Positions 46,540 to 58,497 are shown, counted from the first letter of the stretch. The stretch is 64,000 nt of DNA from Gnetum montanum (GCA_015680685.1 MNCI01027397.1:19570-83569), one strand, 5' to 3'. Program-made: numbers and translations. The notes: generated by a model from the letters alone, not told the origin.

Positions 46540-47600
46540 TGATTAGTTTTGGGATTGTTTATAATTACCTTGTGGGAGAGGAAATCTCCTAGGAATGTGG
46601 TTTTGCACAAACTTTAGATTTAGGGCATCTATCAAATGCTCCTGTAGATGCAACAAAACTAGGAAATGGCCCTTTAGATGGTCATATATGTAGATGTTGC
46701 ATCCATTATCTTTGTCTATGGTTGAGTCTATAGCCTCACTTTCTTTAGCCATTTTTCCCATTTGCTAAAAAGTGTTCCTAGCTATTTCTTGGTTTTGTAT
46801 CCTTTATTTATTATGATCACTTGGATTATTTTGCATGATCCTCTCCTCGATTGTCTTAATGAGAGTTGTAACATTTTCATATATTCATTTGGACATCCTA
46901 ATAAAATTTACTTCAAGTTTATCAATAGAATTATGTCTTAGCAAGGTTTGTTGTAGAATCACCATATTGAGAGCTACCTCTTTCTTCGTACCATAGATAT
47001 GGGCCTCCTTCTATTGAAGAGTTGGATCCCATTGATATTTCTTGACATTCTCCCATTTGCATATCTCTCCTTCTTCTTTTTCCACATGCTTGATTAGCTC
47101 TCGGATCTGATGGGCTTGGAGCTTGTATAATTTCCCTAGGACATACATCCCAAGGGTCTTCCTTATTTCATTTTGAAGTCCATCTATGATGTGGAAAATT
47201 TTCCTCTCCTTAGAGAAACCATGGCTTGGGCATCTATTCAGTAATGCATAATATCCATCTAAGGCCATGTCCAAGGTTTCATGTTGTTCTTGCTTCCACT
47301 CTTAGATCTGTCTCCTCAAGTTGGACACCCTTGCATAGGTTTGGTATTTCTCATTAAAAAGTTTCATCATTGTGAACCATTGTCGGATTGAGTTTGGTGT
47401 CAATGATCTATACCACACTTTGGATTTATTGATTAGTTTCCTAGGAATGAGTTCAAGCTTTTGCCACCCACTTTCAATGTTGTAGAAAGCACAAGAATCA
47501 TGAAAGGCTTGTAAATGATGTTATGGATCTGAATGATAGCCTCCTACAAATTTCAGAATATTATTGATATCAAGCTTGGGTAGATGACTCTTCTTGCAAT
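46540..47600 (-). pseudogene. Gag of element AB
   Basis: The minus strand reads IPRKLINKSKVWYRSLTPNS, IRQWFTMMKLFNEKYQTYAR, then (open 47274-47011) YYALLNRCPSHGFSKERKIF, HIIDGLQNEIRKTLGMYVLG and IRELIKHVEKEEGE. This is the full Retrotrans_gag core, the best preserved gag in the window with one stop near 47305. Further on is a second open stretch (46761-46543). No CCHC knuckle was found, although a Ser/Thr/Gln-rich stretch (46206-45937) with two Cys may be the tail. It should build particles and supply packaging in trans or cis. It aligns with E1 gag. Confidence 0.85.
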
Positions 47601-48244
47601 GCCTACAAGATATCTTAATGACCTCTGTGATATGCATTAGGCTCTTAGTAGCCAACAAGGGCTCATCGTCATCAAACCGGTTATGAGGGAAATTTCTATC
47701 TCTATTCCTTTGATCATGATGATGCTATCTATGTTCATGGTGATGTCTTTGACTTTTCCCGTGGGTTCAATTTTGATTTTTAGTTTTACCCTTTAGTGAA
47801 GCCTTATCTCCATACCTATGTTCATCTTTGTCAGAACTTGATGTTGAAAGGGAAGAGGAAGATGAGGAATTAAAAGGTTTGCCATGGTGTTCTTTAGGGT
47901 TGTTTAATTTATCATTTCTAGGTTTTGAGGAGGTCTTTCCTAGTTCAGGACTTATGTCATCTCCTATAATATTATTTGTCTTAGGTGAATGTAGTCTTTG
48001 AGTATTATCAAGGTGGTCATGAACATAAGAAACCCTTGCATAAAGTTGGTCACTCCAATTTTCTTCATTGTATATCTCGTTATTTCTCCAATTAATGTGT
48101 TCACTATATAGTGCATTGTCACTTTTGTGTGAGAGAGATATTGTTGTTGGTTTATGGTGTGTGTGAGTTAATATTTTTTGAAAGGCATATCATTAATACC
48201 TTTATAGTAATCATTTATAATATAACTAATCTAGATGATTAGCA

Positions 48245-48265
48245 CCATCCCTGGCAATGGTGCCA
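48245..48265 (-). promoter_or_regulatory. Primer binding site of AB (tRNA-Asp type)
   Basis: The sense strand reads TGGCACCATTGCCAGGGAT. The tRNA-Asp complement used by plant Athila/Tat is TGGCGCCGTTGCCGGGGAT. All three differences are G to A at CpG sites. Confidence 0.85.
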
Positions 48266-48266
48266 A

Positions 48267-49145
48267 TGATGAGCAGTGAGGTACCCCTACGCCCAACCAT
48301 ACGAATCACAAGAATTCATGCACGATCTGGTTGAATTCCATGGATGGGACTAGTTGTGGCATCTAGATCATTATGCTTTGATTGTAGTTCATTATCTTCC
48401 CACTTGGACTAGTGGTAGCTTTGTCACATATGGTTTATTCTAAAGTAAGGCATATGATGTTGTGTAATCCTATGCTACTCCTAATGATGATAAAGAGATG
48501 AATTAATTAAGCTACTGAATAATGGAAAGTGAAATCTAACTAACCTATGTGTGATGGGTATCCACTCTTAATCATCCATATATATCTTGGACTTCGTGAG
48601 ACTACTTTTGGGATTGCCAAGTATATGTCACTAGGTGTGCCAAATGATACACTGCTTGATTATCAAGTACTTACACTTAAATGCTCGTGATTAAGGCGTA
48701 TGCATTTTGCTTAATAACAAGAATAGAAAATAGCAATAAATGGAAACATTAACTAAAGAGAATAGTAAATAGTTAAACAATTAAATAAATAATTAAAGCA
48801 ATAATAAATCTAAGTGAATGTAGCAATCATGAACATAATCTTGATCTNGTAGGCTCACCCACTTGCTATATTCCATAGGATAGATGAATCCAACCTTGAG
48901 GAGCTTTTCAACCTTCTTTTTGATAACCTATTTTAATTTTGGATTCAACCTCTTTTATAGTTGTCTCTTGGGTNGTCTCTATTGTTGTTCAAGATGTGCA
49001 TCTAAGTGCTGTATTTATATGCTAGCATAGAGGATATGATATCGAATATCTAACATCACTTCTTGGGCTCTGATATTGGGTGTCCAATATCAAGGCTTCA
49101 ATATCGAATATCTCATATCGGGGTCAACAGATTCATTGCTCATCA
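48267..49145 (-). repeat. 5' LTR of element AB (LTR B)
   Basis: It runs TGATGAGCAGTGAGG to TTCATTGCTCATCA. It is alignable with LTR A except 48848-48974, where an unrelated block bounded by two single Ns replaces about 160 bp of LTR. It is next to the primer site and followed by the AGATT duplication. Confidence 0.92.
48848..48974. other. N-bounded inverted copy of E1 RT inside LTR B (assembly artefact)
   Basis: Bases 48850-48973 are the exact reverse complement of 49177-49300 over 124 bp and are bounded by single Ns at 48848 and 48974. Neighbouring LTR copies differ at many positions, so a perfect copy here is best explained by wrong gap filling. Confidence 0.9.
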
Positions 49146-50440
49146 AGATTACAGGGATAGCTCTACATATATGCCAACCCAAGAGACAACTATAAAAGAG
49201 GTTGAATCCAAAATTAAAATAGGTTATCAAAAAGAAGGTTGAAAAGCTCCTCAAGGTTGGATTCATCTATCCTATGGAATATAGCAAGTGGGTGAGCCTA
49301 ATTATCATTGTACCTAAGAAAGAAGAGTAATGGAGAGTTTGCATAGACTTCAGATTATTGAACATGGTTACTTTTAAAGATTATTTCCCTTACCATTTGT
49401 GGACTAAATGTTGCATACTAGGTCAAAGGTATTAAAGTTTTCTAGATGATTATAGGGGTTATAATCAAATTTAAATTATTCTATAAGACCAAGCCAAAAC
49501 AACATTCAAAAATCCTTTGGGGAATTTTGCATATAGAAAGACGTACTTTGGCCTATGTAATGCTATTAGATCTTTTCAATGCCTTATCTGTAGTATCTTT
49601 CAATAGTAAATTGGTAGTGATGTAGGAGTTTTTATGGATGAATTTTCCACTTATTGTGCCAATTCTCAATAAGCACTAGAATTCTTGGATTATGTATTGA
49701 AACGCTGTGTTGAATCCAATCTAAAGCTCAATTGATAGAAAATACACTTGATGGTCTAAGAGGACATTTTCTTAGGCACTAGATCTTAGAAAAAGTCATT
49801 AAGATGGATCTAGAAAAGATAAGGGTCATCCAAGGAATTACTAGAAAACCTCAAATAGTAAAAAATATAAGATCATTTCTTAAGAATATTAGTTACTACT
49901 AGTGCTTCATTAAAAATTTCTCAAGAATCACTAAATTGTTAGTGAAGGTCACTAAGAAGGATGTGGCATTTGAATGAACTAAGGAATGCGAGCGGGTATT
50001 CTAGCTCTTGAAGCAAAATCTCATAAAAATACCAATCGTATAAGCACCTAATTGGTTCAAGTCCTCAACATAATGATGGATGCATCCAACTTCATCTTGG
50101 GAGTAGTGCTTACATAGATGGATGATTAGAAATGTCCATATGATATATACTATGCAACTAGAAGCATTTTAGATACAAAGCTCAACTACACCATAATTAA
50201 AGAAGAATTAATGGTGGTAGTATATGCCTTTGATAAATTTAGGTACTATGTGTTTGGATATTATATTTTTGTGCATACTAATCATAGTGCCATACCTATG
50301 GTGAGCCCTTGGATGATAAGATGACTAGTGATTTTACAAGAATTTGATTTAACAATGATGAACATAAAGAGAACCAAAAACATCATTGAAGATCATCTAT
50401 CTCGATTAAGATGGAACAATAAGATTGATGATTAGCCTTT
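49146..50440 (+). pseudogene. Reverse transcriptase and RNase H of E1
   Basis: After the AGATT target, the plus strand in shifting frames reads LLKVGFIYPMEYSKWVSLII, WRVCIDFRLLNMVTFKDYFP (49331 on) and the catalytic VFMDEF (49626-49645). The family form is FMDDF, so the second Asp is Glu. Then come LDYVLKRCVESNLKLN and SFLKN...FIKNFSRITK, the RT thumb. RNase H follows with MMDASNFILGVVLT, LNYTIIKEELMVVVYAFDKF, FVHTNHSA (TDH changed to TNH) and IIEDHLSRLRW. The wording is Athila/Tat. It makes cDNA from element RNA. At least eight stops or shifts are present. Confidence 0.9.
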
Positions 50441-50639
50441 GTCTAATTAATTTCTTAATGAGCTACTTTTTGCCAAGATAGTTGAGGATTCTTCACCAAG
50501 GGTTAAAAATTGATATGATGAATTTCTCTCCTATATACTCACACAAGAGACTCTTGTAGAATGGGATTGTAATAGAAAGCAATAGTTCCTCCACTAGGTC
50601 AAGCAGTACATGGAAATAGAGGGTAACTTCTGTAAAATT

Positions 50640-51640
50640 TGTATAGATGACCTAGTGTGATAGTGTGTACTTGATGAAGATAAAATTTGAGTTTTCCTTT
50701 AAGCTCATGAAGGACCTTTTAGGGGTCACTATGTTGAAAGGAGAATGATCATTGAAATTCTGATGGAAAGATATTTTTGGCTTATGGTCTTTAGAGATGT
50801 CCTTCATTTTCCCCATTCATGTAAGTGATGTTAAAAATATGGAGTGATGAAAATTAGGATGGATGGACCCCAATAATGGATTTAGTTAGTAGAAATCTTT
50901 GATCTTTAAAGAATTAACTTCATGGGGCCTATCATCCTAATGTCCAATGAAAAGTCTTATATCATTATTGTTGTTGAATAGTATACCAAATGGGTTGAGA
51001 CTACAGTTTCCAATGACTATTCTTCTTCTATGGTAGCATGAGTCTTTGAATAACATGTGGTAAATAGGTTTGGTTTGTGTAGAATACTAATTTTTGATAA
51101 TGGAACCCATTTCACCAGTGCTACTTTTTGGAAGTTAATGCAATGCTTGGGGATGGAGCACAAACTCATAACACTCTATCATCCCTAAACCAATGGTCAA
51201 GATGAAGTTAACAATTGGGAGATTTCTAGAATTATAACAAGCATCATTAGTTAATATAGGAAAGACTAGTGCATAAAACTTAATAATATCCTATGGGCCT
51301 ACTGCTCAACCTAGAAACTTCCAATTCAAACCAAGCTCTGTACACTTAAATCGATCTTCCTATGAGTTAGTGTATAGAAAGTTATCTAACCTTCTAATTC
51401 AAACCAAGCTTTGTACACTTACAAATGCATGTTACCTTATCTTAGACATTAAATTAGCACAAAAAGAATTATTGATGATACTCAACATGCTAGATGAGAA
51501 TTGAAGAGTATCTCTCATGATGAATGGACTGCACAAGGCATTCAACAAGCAATGACATGATGCTAAAATAAGAAGAGTTAAATTTTAACTAGGAGAAAAG
51601 GTTCTTTATTAGAACCCCATGCCTGTACTTCAATGTACTA
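50640..51640 (+). pseudogene. Integrase of E1
   Basis: The zinc head reads AHEGPFRGHYVERRM and FPHSC (about 50700-50830). The core reads NFMGPIILMSNEKSYIIIVV (50916 on), WVETTVSNDYSSSMVA, LIFDNGTHFTSATFWKLMQC and then TNGQDEVNNWEISRI. Of the DDE triad the first Asp is Asn, the second Asp (DNGTHF, 51096-51113) and the Glu are kept. The tail after 51340 gives LVYRKLSNLLIQTKLCTLTN and LNMLDEN...HDAKIRRVKF, as in Athila/Tat. A duplicated short segment (TTCCAATTCAAACCAAGCT-like, 51318 and 51390) disturbs the tail. The protein is dead. Confidence 0.9.
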
Positions 51641-54600
51641 ATTTTTAAACATTGTGGAAATGACCTTATATCATACATTCAACTTTTCCTTTTGGGAACA
51701 TAAAAATTTACCATCTAACAAGTCCAACTACGTACATGGTAATCAACATCTAATAAGTAAAGCCCTTCAAAGAATTTAAAGCAACTAGGGCCAATGACAA
51801 CAAGGTAAGACAAGGGCAAGATCATTTAAATTTTCATATCTCCTTTTTATAAATTAGTTGTAAGGGAGACAACCATATAACTGGAAATCTCATGAGGACA
51901 AAATTTTCACTTTTTTTTACACTATCTTTAATTATTTTGAATATTCTTCTTATGTTTTCTATTTTCTTGAAATTTTAAATTTCATTTATATATTTTCCCT
52001 TCTTTTGAGTCATATGTATTTTAGAATTTTTTTACTTTTCTAGTCTTTTATTTATTATTATTTGTTATTAGTATTGTTGTTATTATTATCAAATGTAGTT
52101 CATCCATATTGTCATTTTCATGAATAGGCCGACCTTGTTATTTGGACTATGAATAATACTAATGGTTTATTAGGTACATGATGGTGTAAGGAAGTGAGTC
52201 CACAATATCCATCCCTTTCATTTCTATCAATAAGAGTTCACATCATGGAGACAATATCCTTCTTTCATACAAAATAAAAAAGAACTTGTGATTTCACTAT
52301 TTGAAGAAAGGGGAAAGGACCAAGTGGAAATAGAAAAGGATGTGGCCTCAAGGGGATTTTTTAGGCCTTCTACCTTCTTTGATGAGTCTCATGATGCTAT
52401 GTATGTGTATCATTACTCATATAATAATCTTGAATGAAAGTATGTTTCTCTACTAAGTGTGAATTTCTTCCAAAATATAGGGATAAAAACACATGTATTT
52501 GAAGATATCTTGGAAATAAGTACTGGTTATGGGGCTAGAAGGATATATTATTCATGCATGAAGGCATCCCTTTAAATAAGATGAAGAGTTTTTTTCCATA
52601 GATTATAAAGTGTAACTGCTTCATTTTCTATCTCTTGTCAAGTAATGGTATTTTCCAATGGTTGTGATGATCTCATGGTTATAAGTTTGGGGTAAGATAA
52701 TGTAAGGTAGCTAGTATTAGTATGGATTTAGTTTGAAACCTATACAGAAAGGTATACAGGTAATGTTATTCACATTAATACATAAGAATCTATTGTCAAT
52801 ATGATAAAGTATCTCACATCCCTATTCTTGTAATCCTTCCTAAGCTTTCATTATGTGCCTCACTACCATGTATCATGGTCCACTTGATGAACTATGTTTT
52901 GGTATAGTTCTAGGTCCCAATGATGATGGTTGTGTGAGCATGGTTTCTAAGCTAGATTGACATTGAATTTTAAAAGTGCCTAAGGGCACCTTGTGAAATG
53001 ATTATGCAAGGGTATTTAAGGTATGGACCTACTTTGGGGAGGATCCACTAGCATAACTCTTAGACATCTAGCTTATAATCCATTACCACATGCCCAATTT
53101 CATCTAGTTACAATCTAAATAATATGAATCGTACAACATTGCTTATTTCTTGAAATGATTTTTTTGTCTTGGAAAGATGACATTCTTGAACTTAATTATG
53201 GACTTCTATGTGTCAACAACCTTACTCGGGAACTCATGTTTGTTGTCTACCTCTTTAGAACTCCTTTTTGATTTCCATTTGATTCTTAGTTTGCTTCAGA
53301 ATTCTCAAAAATCCCTTCGTTTTCAAGTAAAAAATTCTTTCTTATCCTTGCATCAACATAGTCCAATTTGTTGATGCATCCTCATCAATGAGGTATAAAA
53401 ATTGTATATATACCCAAGACATTTAGCCACTTTTTCACATTTGCTTTCAAATGTGAAAGGAATTTTTTTCTTTGCAATTTTTAAAGCCCAAAAGCTTCCA
53501 AAATCCATAACTTCTTTCCACATTATTCCATTTTACCCATTATTTGACTTGTAAGCTTTTGAAGGTAAGCTCTCTGTCATGGGGGCATTAACAAGTAGTT
53601 TTCCAATGAAAGTTTTAACACCTCATAGGTATTTAAATGAACTAAAACATCAAAATAATATTAGAAATTGAAAGAATATGCATGTTTAACTACATTTAGA
53701 TCTTAAGATTCAAGCAACTGCAATTACTTAAGAGCTTTAACACCTAGTCTTTTAAAATTAACACTAATCATGGGTGATTAGAACATACATAAAATTAAGA
53801 GTTAAAGCTAAGATTGATCCATGATCATATATGTGATTATAAATGACACCTAGAGAAGGATATAAAGTGGGTGGGCCATCATAGCCTAAAGAGGAAGAGG
53901 ATAGTAGTAGTAATAACAATAACAACAATAGTAAGCCACTAAGACAACCCATGCTGCGAGACCTCTAAGAGAAGAACTCCAAATGGAATTTATATGCTAT
54001 ATTGTCATTACAAAGATAAGATAGTTAAGATAGGAGAATAAATTAAGACCCAATATAATCCTAGAGGTTACTTTGATAAGACATTCTTGGAAAAGGTCTG
54101 GAGCAAGGAGATCCAAAGTATAGTTCTCCAAGAATTAAACCTTGGATCTTTCTTGGAGTTTGCGCTAGAGGAGATCCATGCATAGTTATAGGTTTTCCAC
54201 TATGGTCCACCATTTTCACCAATGGAAAATGGTACTTGGAAGAAAATTATCTCTTCTAGAATAATTACCAATCATATACAATAGTAAAGATTAAAGATAT
54301 GAACATTTTCTACTTGGTGGAGGCCATAGTGGAGGCCCTTGGGTTGCCCAACATTGGGACAAATCTTATACATGTATCAACATAAGTGGATGTAGAGGTG
54401 AAAAAGAAGTAGACTTAACATTGCTATGAAATGAACCATAAGAAGTATGATGCTCTTCAAAAGACAAAGAAGGTATACTTCAAAATTGTAATCTACATCT
54501 CAATCTAATGGTAAGACTAAGGAAGGTCACTACTTTCTTTGCAAAGGCATGTGTGGCTCTGAGCAAGAAGTTACTTATCAATCTTCCCAAACTAATTTTC

Positions 54601-55242
54601 TTGGAGATTAAAAAAAGATTTAAAGAAAATGATATTCAAATGATATGCTTTTTAGGGCCCCTACCACATCCTAGTAGAAAATGATGAAGGATAAGGCTCC
54701 CACCAAATTCCAAGAAGAAGCATCACCTCCATCACCACCAATAACACCTAAAATAACACTTGAAATATTAGTAGTAGTTGAATGACTAAGAAAACTTAAA
54801 GAACAATTACAACAATAAGCCTCCAGGAGTAGTGGTTATGACAAGTCATTAGTAAACCATTTGACCATCAACCATCTCAACAAAGTTACCAATACTATCA
54901 ATTGGCTAGTGAATAGCCTAAGAAACTTGTTCTTCACAAAGGAACTAGACTCATGCTAAATTCAATGAATAAGAGGTTATGGTCTTCATTCCTAGGTAAT
55001 AAGTTTTTGAAATCTCTAGAAAATCCATGAATTTATTAGTTATGTTAGGGGAAGGAGAAGTTGCAACAGTCTTGGTGATGCCACACAAGAGCTAGAAGAC
55101 AACTACTAAGGTTGTTGCCAATAGGATAGGAGAAGTCCTATGTGCTCTTGCAACATCTATCCTAGGCATTGTTGCATTGGAAGATATCCAAGTATTTGTA
55201 GGAGCCATAAGTAAGGGAATAAGTGCAACAAAACATGGGGAG
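51641..55242 (+). pseudogene. E1 region downstream of integrase, second-ORF remnants
   Basis: This is the position of the extra ORF of Athila-type elements. Pieces at 52310-52560 (VASRGFFRPSTFFDESHDA, NFFQNIGIKTHVFEDILEI) and 54500-54930 (ACVALSKKLLINLPKLIFLE, NTINWLVNSLRNLFFTKEL) read as protein with a hinge of His/Pro repeats between, and resemble the second ORF of AB in layout. I cannot assign a domain firmly. A microsatellite-like AGTAGTAGTAATAAC tract lies at 53907-53935. Stops are frequent throughout. Confidence 0.45.
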
Positions 55243-55324
55243 TGAAGCACCACTAATTTCGGCCTAACACTTTGAAACAAGAACAACACAGAGCCTCTTG
55301 AGATTTTGGGAGACAAAAATTTGA

Positions 55325-55990
55325 CTAAGGCATGTAACTCACGTTGAGGTCATGCTGGCAGCGTGAGTACAATGTAAGAAACTTTAGAAGTTCCAAAATC
55401 AATTCAAAGATGGTCCAATATGAAGGTGCAAGCCATGCTCAAGGGCGACTGTGGTCCATTCCAAGTTTCAGCATTTTGGAGTTCGAATTTCTGGGTAGAT
55501 TGTATAAATTTTCTCACTCACGTTGATTGTCATGCTGAGGTCACGCTGGTAGCCTAAGTCCAGGGTGAGCAACTGTGAGAGCCTTAAAACTAAGTTAAAA
55601 TGATTTGATTCCAAGGTGCAAGTCATCCTTAGGGTTCATTGTCAAAAACTTCAAGTCTTAGCCTCTAGAATTCTAGATTTCAGGTTCAAAATTACGAGTT
55701 TTTGCAGCTCACGTTGTGGTCACACTGCACTCATGCTGGCAGCATGAGTTCAGCGTTAGTTGCCAAAAGTGGCTCAAAACAAGTCACTCTCAAGCTCAGT
55801 TTTTGACTTGTAGATCACTCTCAAGGTCAGACATAGTTAGACAATCATTGCACTTAAAGAACAGGCTTCAAAAATCAAAATTTGATGTAAAATATGTTAT
55901 TTTTAGCTCACTCACGCTGAGGTCATGCTGACAGCGTGAGTATTGGTCATGCTTAGTTAAAACCATGCAAAACACATGTTGAGGACATGC
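55325..55990. repeat. About 190-bp tandem array with a conserved hairpin, in U3 of LTR K
   Basis: Four units start at about 55331, 55513, 55706 and 55909. Each contains CTCACGTTGAGGTCATGCTG or a variant followed by CAGCGTGAGT. The last copy forms a perfect 10-bp inverted repeat ACTCACGCTG / CAGCGTGAGT around a 12-base loop (55912-55943). The first copy differs by one base in the stem. Confidence 0.85.
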
Positions 55991-56404
55991 CAAGACCAAA
56001 TCAACTCACGTTGGGAGTCCTGGTGAAACAGGGATGCCTCAAACAACTACAAAATCACTCAAATTGACATCTTGCAGTAGTCGATTCAGAGACTGAGAAG
56101 TTTCAAGTGAGCCAGAGTCAATCTCTCTTGTTGTACATTATCATTTTCATTGTAAATTTTTATCATTTGTGGCCTTGCCAAGCTCTTACACTTGAAATTG
56201 TATCTGCTTCAATGAGCATAAGCTAGCTTGTGTAAGCCAACACATGTTGTAAGATACAGTGCATCCGGTCAAGAACGTAGCCCACCTACACACATCCAAT
56301 TGACACGTAGCTATCCATCTAACACCTGTCACATGATTCGTTTTCCTCTCATTTCTCAACCATTGATCCATCTATGAGTTCCATACCTGAACCTAGCCAG
56401 ACCT

Positions 56405-56412
56405 TATAAATA
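56405..56412 (+). promoter_or_regulatory. TATA box of LTR K
   Basis: CCTTATAAATACCCC, a strong plant TATA box about 460 bp downstream of the hairpin array. Confidence 0.6.
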
Positions 56413-56953
56413 CCCCATCCATTCACGTAAATGAGGTTGGCAATTTTGAAGGTTGATGGCTTAGGAAACACTGTTTGGAAACTTTTGGATGCTCGAGCAC
56501 ACTTGACTCCTAGCATCCGAGCACCTGCAAGCATATCACCTTGAGGCTTAGCACTTGACTTGCCATCCACACACATAGGTACGCTTTGACCAATGCACAT
56601 TCATTCTAAGCAATACAATACAGTTCATTTTTACCTTCCATTATATTGTTTACCCTATTTTAAATTTAGTTTATGCATTGTTTACAATATCACTTCTGTA
56701 TACGCTCTGTTTGCATTTTGTACATCACTGTTTACATTTCAAAAATCAATTATGATAACCCCAGCACAAGCCATAGCTTACGTTTAGGAAAGTCCTTGGT
56801 TGATTTACGTGCAGATCATCTAAGGCACTCTACCTTCGTTTTCTTTTCCAGCTTGCCCTCATGCGAAGGCAAGGTTAGTTGTGTCTATCCAACAATACTT
56901 TGGTGTTTTTTTCCTTCCAGCCTTACACCAACGATTTCGGTCAGTACAGGGAG

Positions 56954-58480
56954 GTGTTGGAATGATTGATGGAAGATAGGTAACTAATTTTGAAGATTTT
57001 CAACATCCTAGAAGATATCATAGTAATCCAATCAGATTTAGTAGAGATAAGGGGAAATCTTCCAGGAGCATAAGCATAACTTTAAGAAAGCTACCAATAT
57101 TAGTCAAAGGTTAGTACTGAAGGTCACAAAACTAAGAGCCTGCTTGTTGAATCCTACCATTTTGTGAAAAAAGCTTACAAGGGATGAAGCTTTCAAATAG
57201 CTTCAAAAGGAATTAAAGAAGGCCGAGGATGCTAAGGAGTGTATTGTCATAGAAGCATCATTGTTAGATATTATGATAATCACCACAAATAATGACCTCT
57301 TAGACATTTCTAGGAAAAATAAATCATTGAACAAGGAGAATTGACATTTGTAAGAAGCTGAAAAGGAGAATCTATTGGAGTACATTCGATAATAACAGGA
57401 ATAGCTTACTAAGATGAACCAAGATGTTAGGAGGTTGGCTACTAAGAATAGAAATCTCTTGATGGTGAAGGTATAGACCATTTACTAGAAGGCCATCATT
57501 GAGATTGTTATCTAGAAGAATGAAGCCCTAATGTATAAGAAGATAAAGAATTATTAGAAGGACTAGATCAAAATGCTCAAAGAGTTAAACAATAAGAAAA
57601 TTAGGTTAGGAAAGGCCAAACTAAATGATACCCTTTAGCAGCGAGACAATGTATGGAAACCCATCTTTAATGGACTGAATGCATATAAGAAGATTGAGAT
57701 TCACCTAAAGAAGTTACAGATCAAAGAGATGATGTAATATATGGAGTTAGCCAACCTCTGACACACAAGCTAAGAAATGTTAACTATAAGATGAATATAG
57801 TTAAAACTGGAAAAAAATGGCTATCTACTACCACATTTATGAGACAAAGATAAGTTCCATAAGGAAATAAAGTAGAAGCTAGAAGTGGCTAATGCAAAGC
57901 TTGAAGTTCTCAAGAGAAAGTTTAAAGATTAAAGATTAGTTGTTAACAACTTGGCTAGAAGGATGAATAACCATCAAGAGCTATAAAACCTTATGTGGAT
58001 GTTTGACATTGAATGGAAGCAATTTGCAGCATGGTTTATAAAAGTCAAGGAGATATTTCCAAACCTACCTTGCCTATGGAATCTACCAACACCAGTTAGT
58101 CTAGGCAATGTTGCTGAGACTATCTATGATCTACAAAGAATGGAAGAGAAGTTGAAGGTACTGTGGTATGTATTCAATCTTTTAGAAGTAGTAGCAGTAG
58201 TGGTAGGACAAGCAAAGCCACTAGCAAGTTCAAGAAAAGAAGAAAGGCCATTAGAGCTATAGGAACCATCACCTCTTAGCATTGTTTATAGACTCTATCC
58301 TAGTAATTTTTGTATAGCAATGACTAACCCATTTTTGTAGTGTATCTAATTTTGACATATTTAATTCTAAGTACTTGAATGATTTGTAATGTGATACTAA
58401 GAGTTTGTTAAAATGTTAGTCAGTTAATAGTTTAGTTCCATACTAAGTCCCACTTTTATTCACTTGAGGATGAGTTTTTA
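56954..58480 (+). pseudogene. E1 3' region with Lys/Glu-rich coiled-coil remnant
   Basis: The plus strand between LTR K and the purine tract is rich in Lys, Glu, Leu and Asn codons (for example MLKELNNKKIRLGKAKLND near 57570). An open stretch of 89 codons (57993-58262) has WKQFAAWFIKVKEIFPNL and a basic end. The composition and place match the coiled-coil part of the second ORF in AB. No enzyme domain is seen. Stops are frequent. Confidence 0.5.
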
Positions 58481-58485
58481 GTTAG

Positions 58486-58497
58486 TCGTGGAGGATA
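58486..58497 (+). promoter_or_regulatory. Polypurine tract of E1
   Basis: CGTGGAGGATA directly precedes TGATGAG of the 3' LTR. Confidence 0.65.

Larger units (their letters stand above)
39896..49145 (-). mobile_element. Complete non-autonomous gypsy element AB (gag, no pol)
   Basis: LTRs of 882 and 879 bp bound the element, and AGATT flanks both sides (39891-39895 and 49146-49150), a perfect 5-bp target duplication. On the minus strand the order is 5' LTR, tRNA-Asp primer site, gag (47600-46540), a gag tail, about 2.5 kb of spacer, a second ORF of plant-transposon-protein type with a coiled-coil part (43720-41000), purine tract and 3' LTR. I found no protease, RT, RNase H or integrase. This fits the TR-GAG class of plant elements. 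It shares LTR ends with E1, into whose RT it is inserted. Confidence 0.88.
55243..56948 (+). repeat. Solo LTR K with intact target duplication
   Basis: It starts TGAAGCACCACTAATT and ends TTTCGGTCAGTACA, flanked on both sides by GGGAG (55238-55242 and 56949-56953). There is no primer site or purine tract and no second LTR, so this is a solo LTR left after recombination. It keeps many CpG sites unlike its surroundings, so it is probably younger. U3 contains a 190-bp tandem array, followed by a TATA box at 56405-56412. The element family is unknown. Confidence 0.85.

Noticed and set aside
53764-53952. 62-codon minus-strand frame with a Leu run
   Set aside because: The Leu run is the translation of a simple TAG/TAA-type repeat tract within E1; not a gene.
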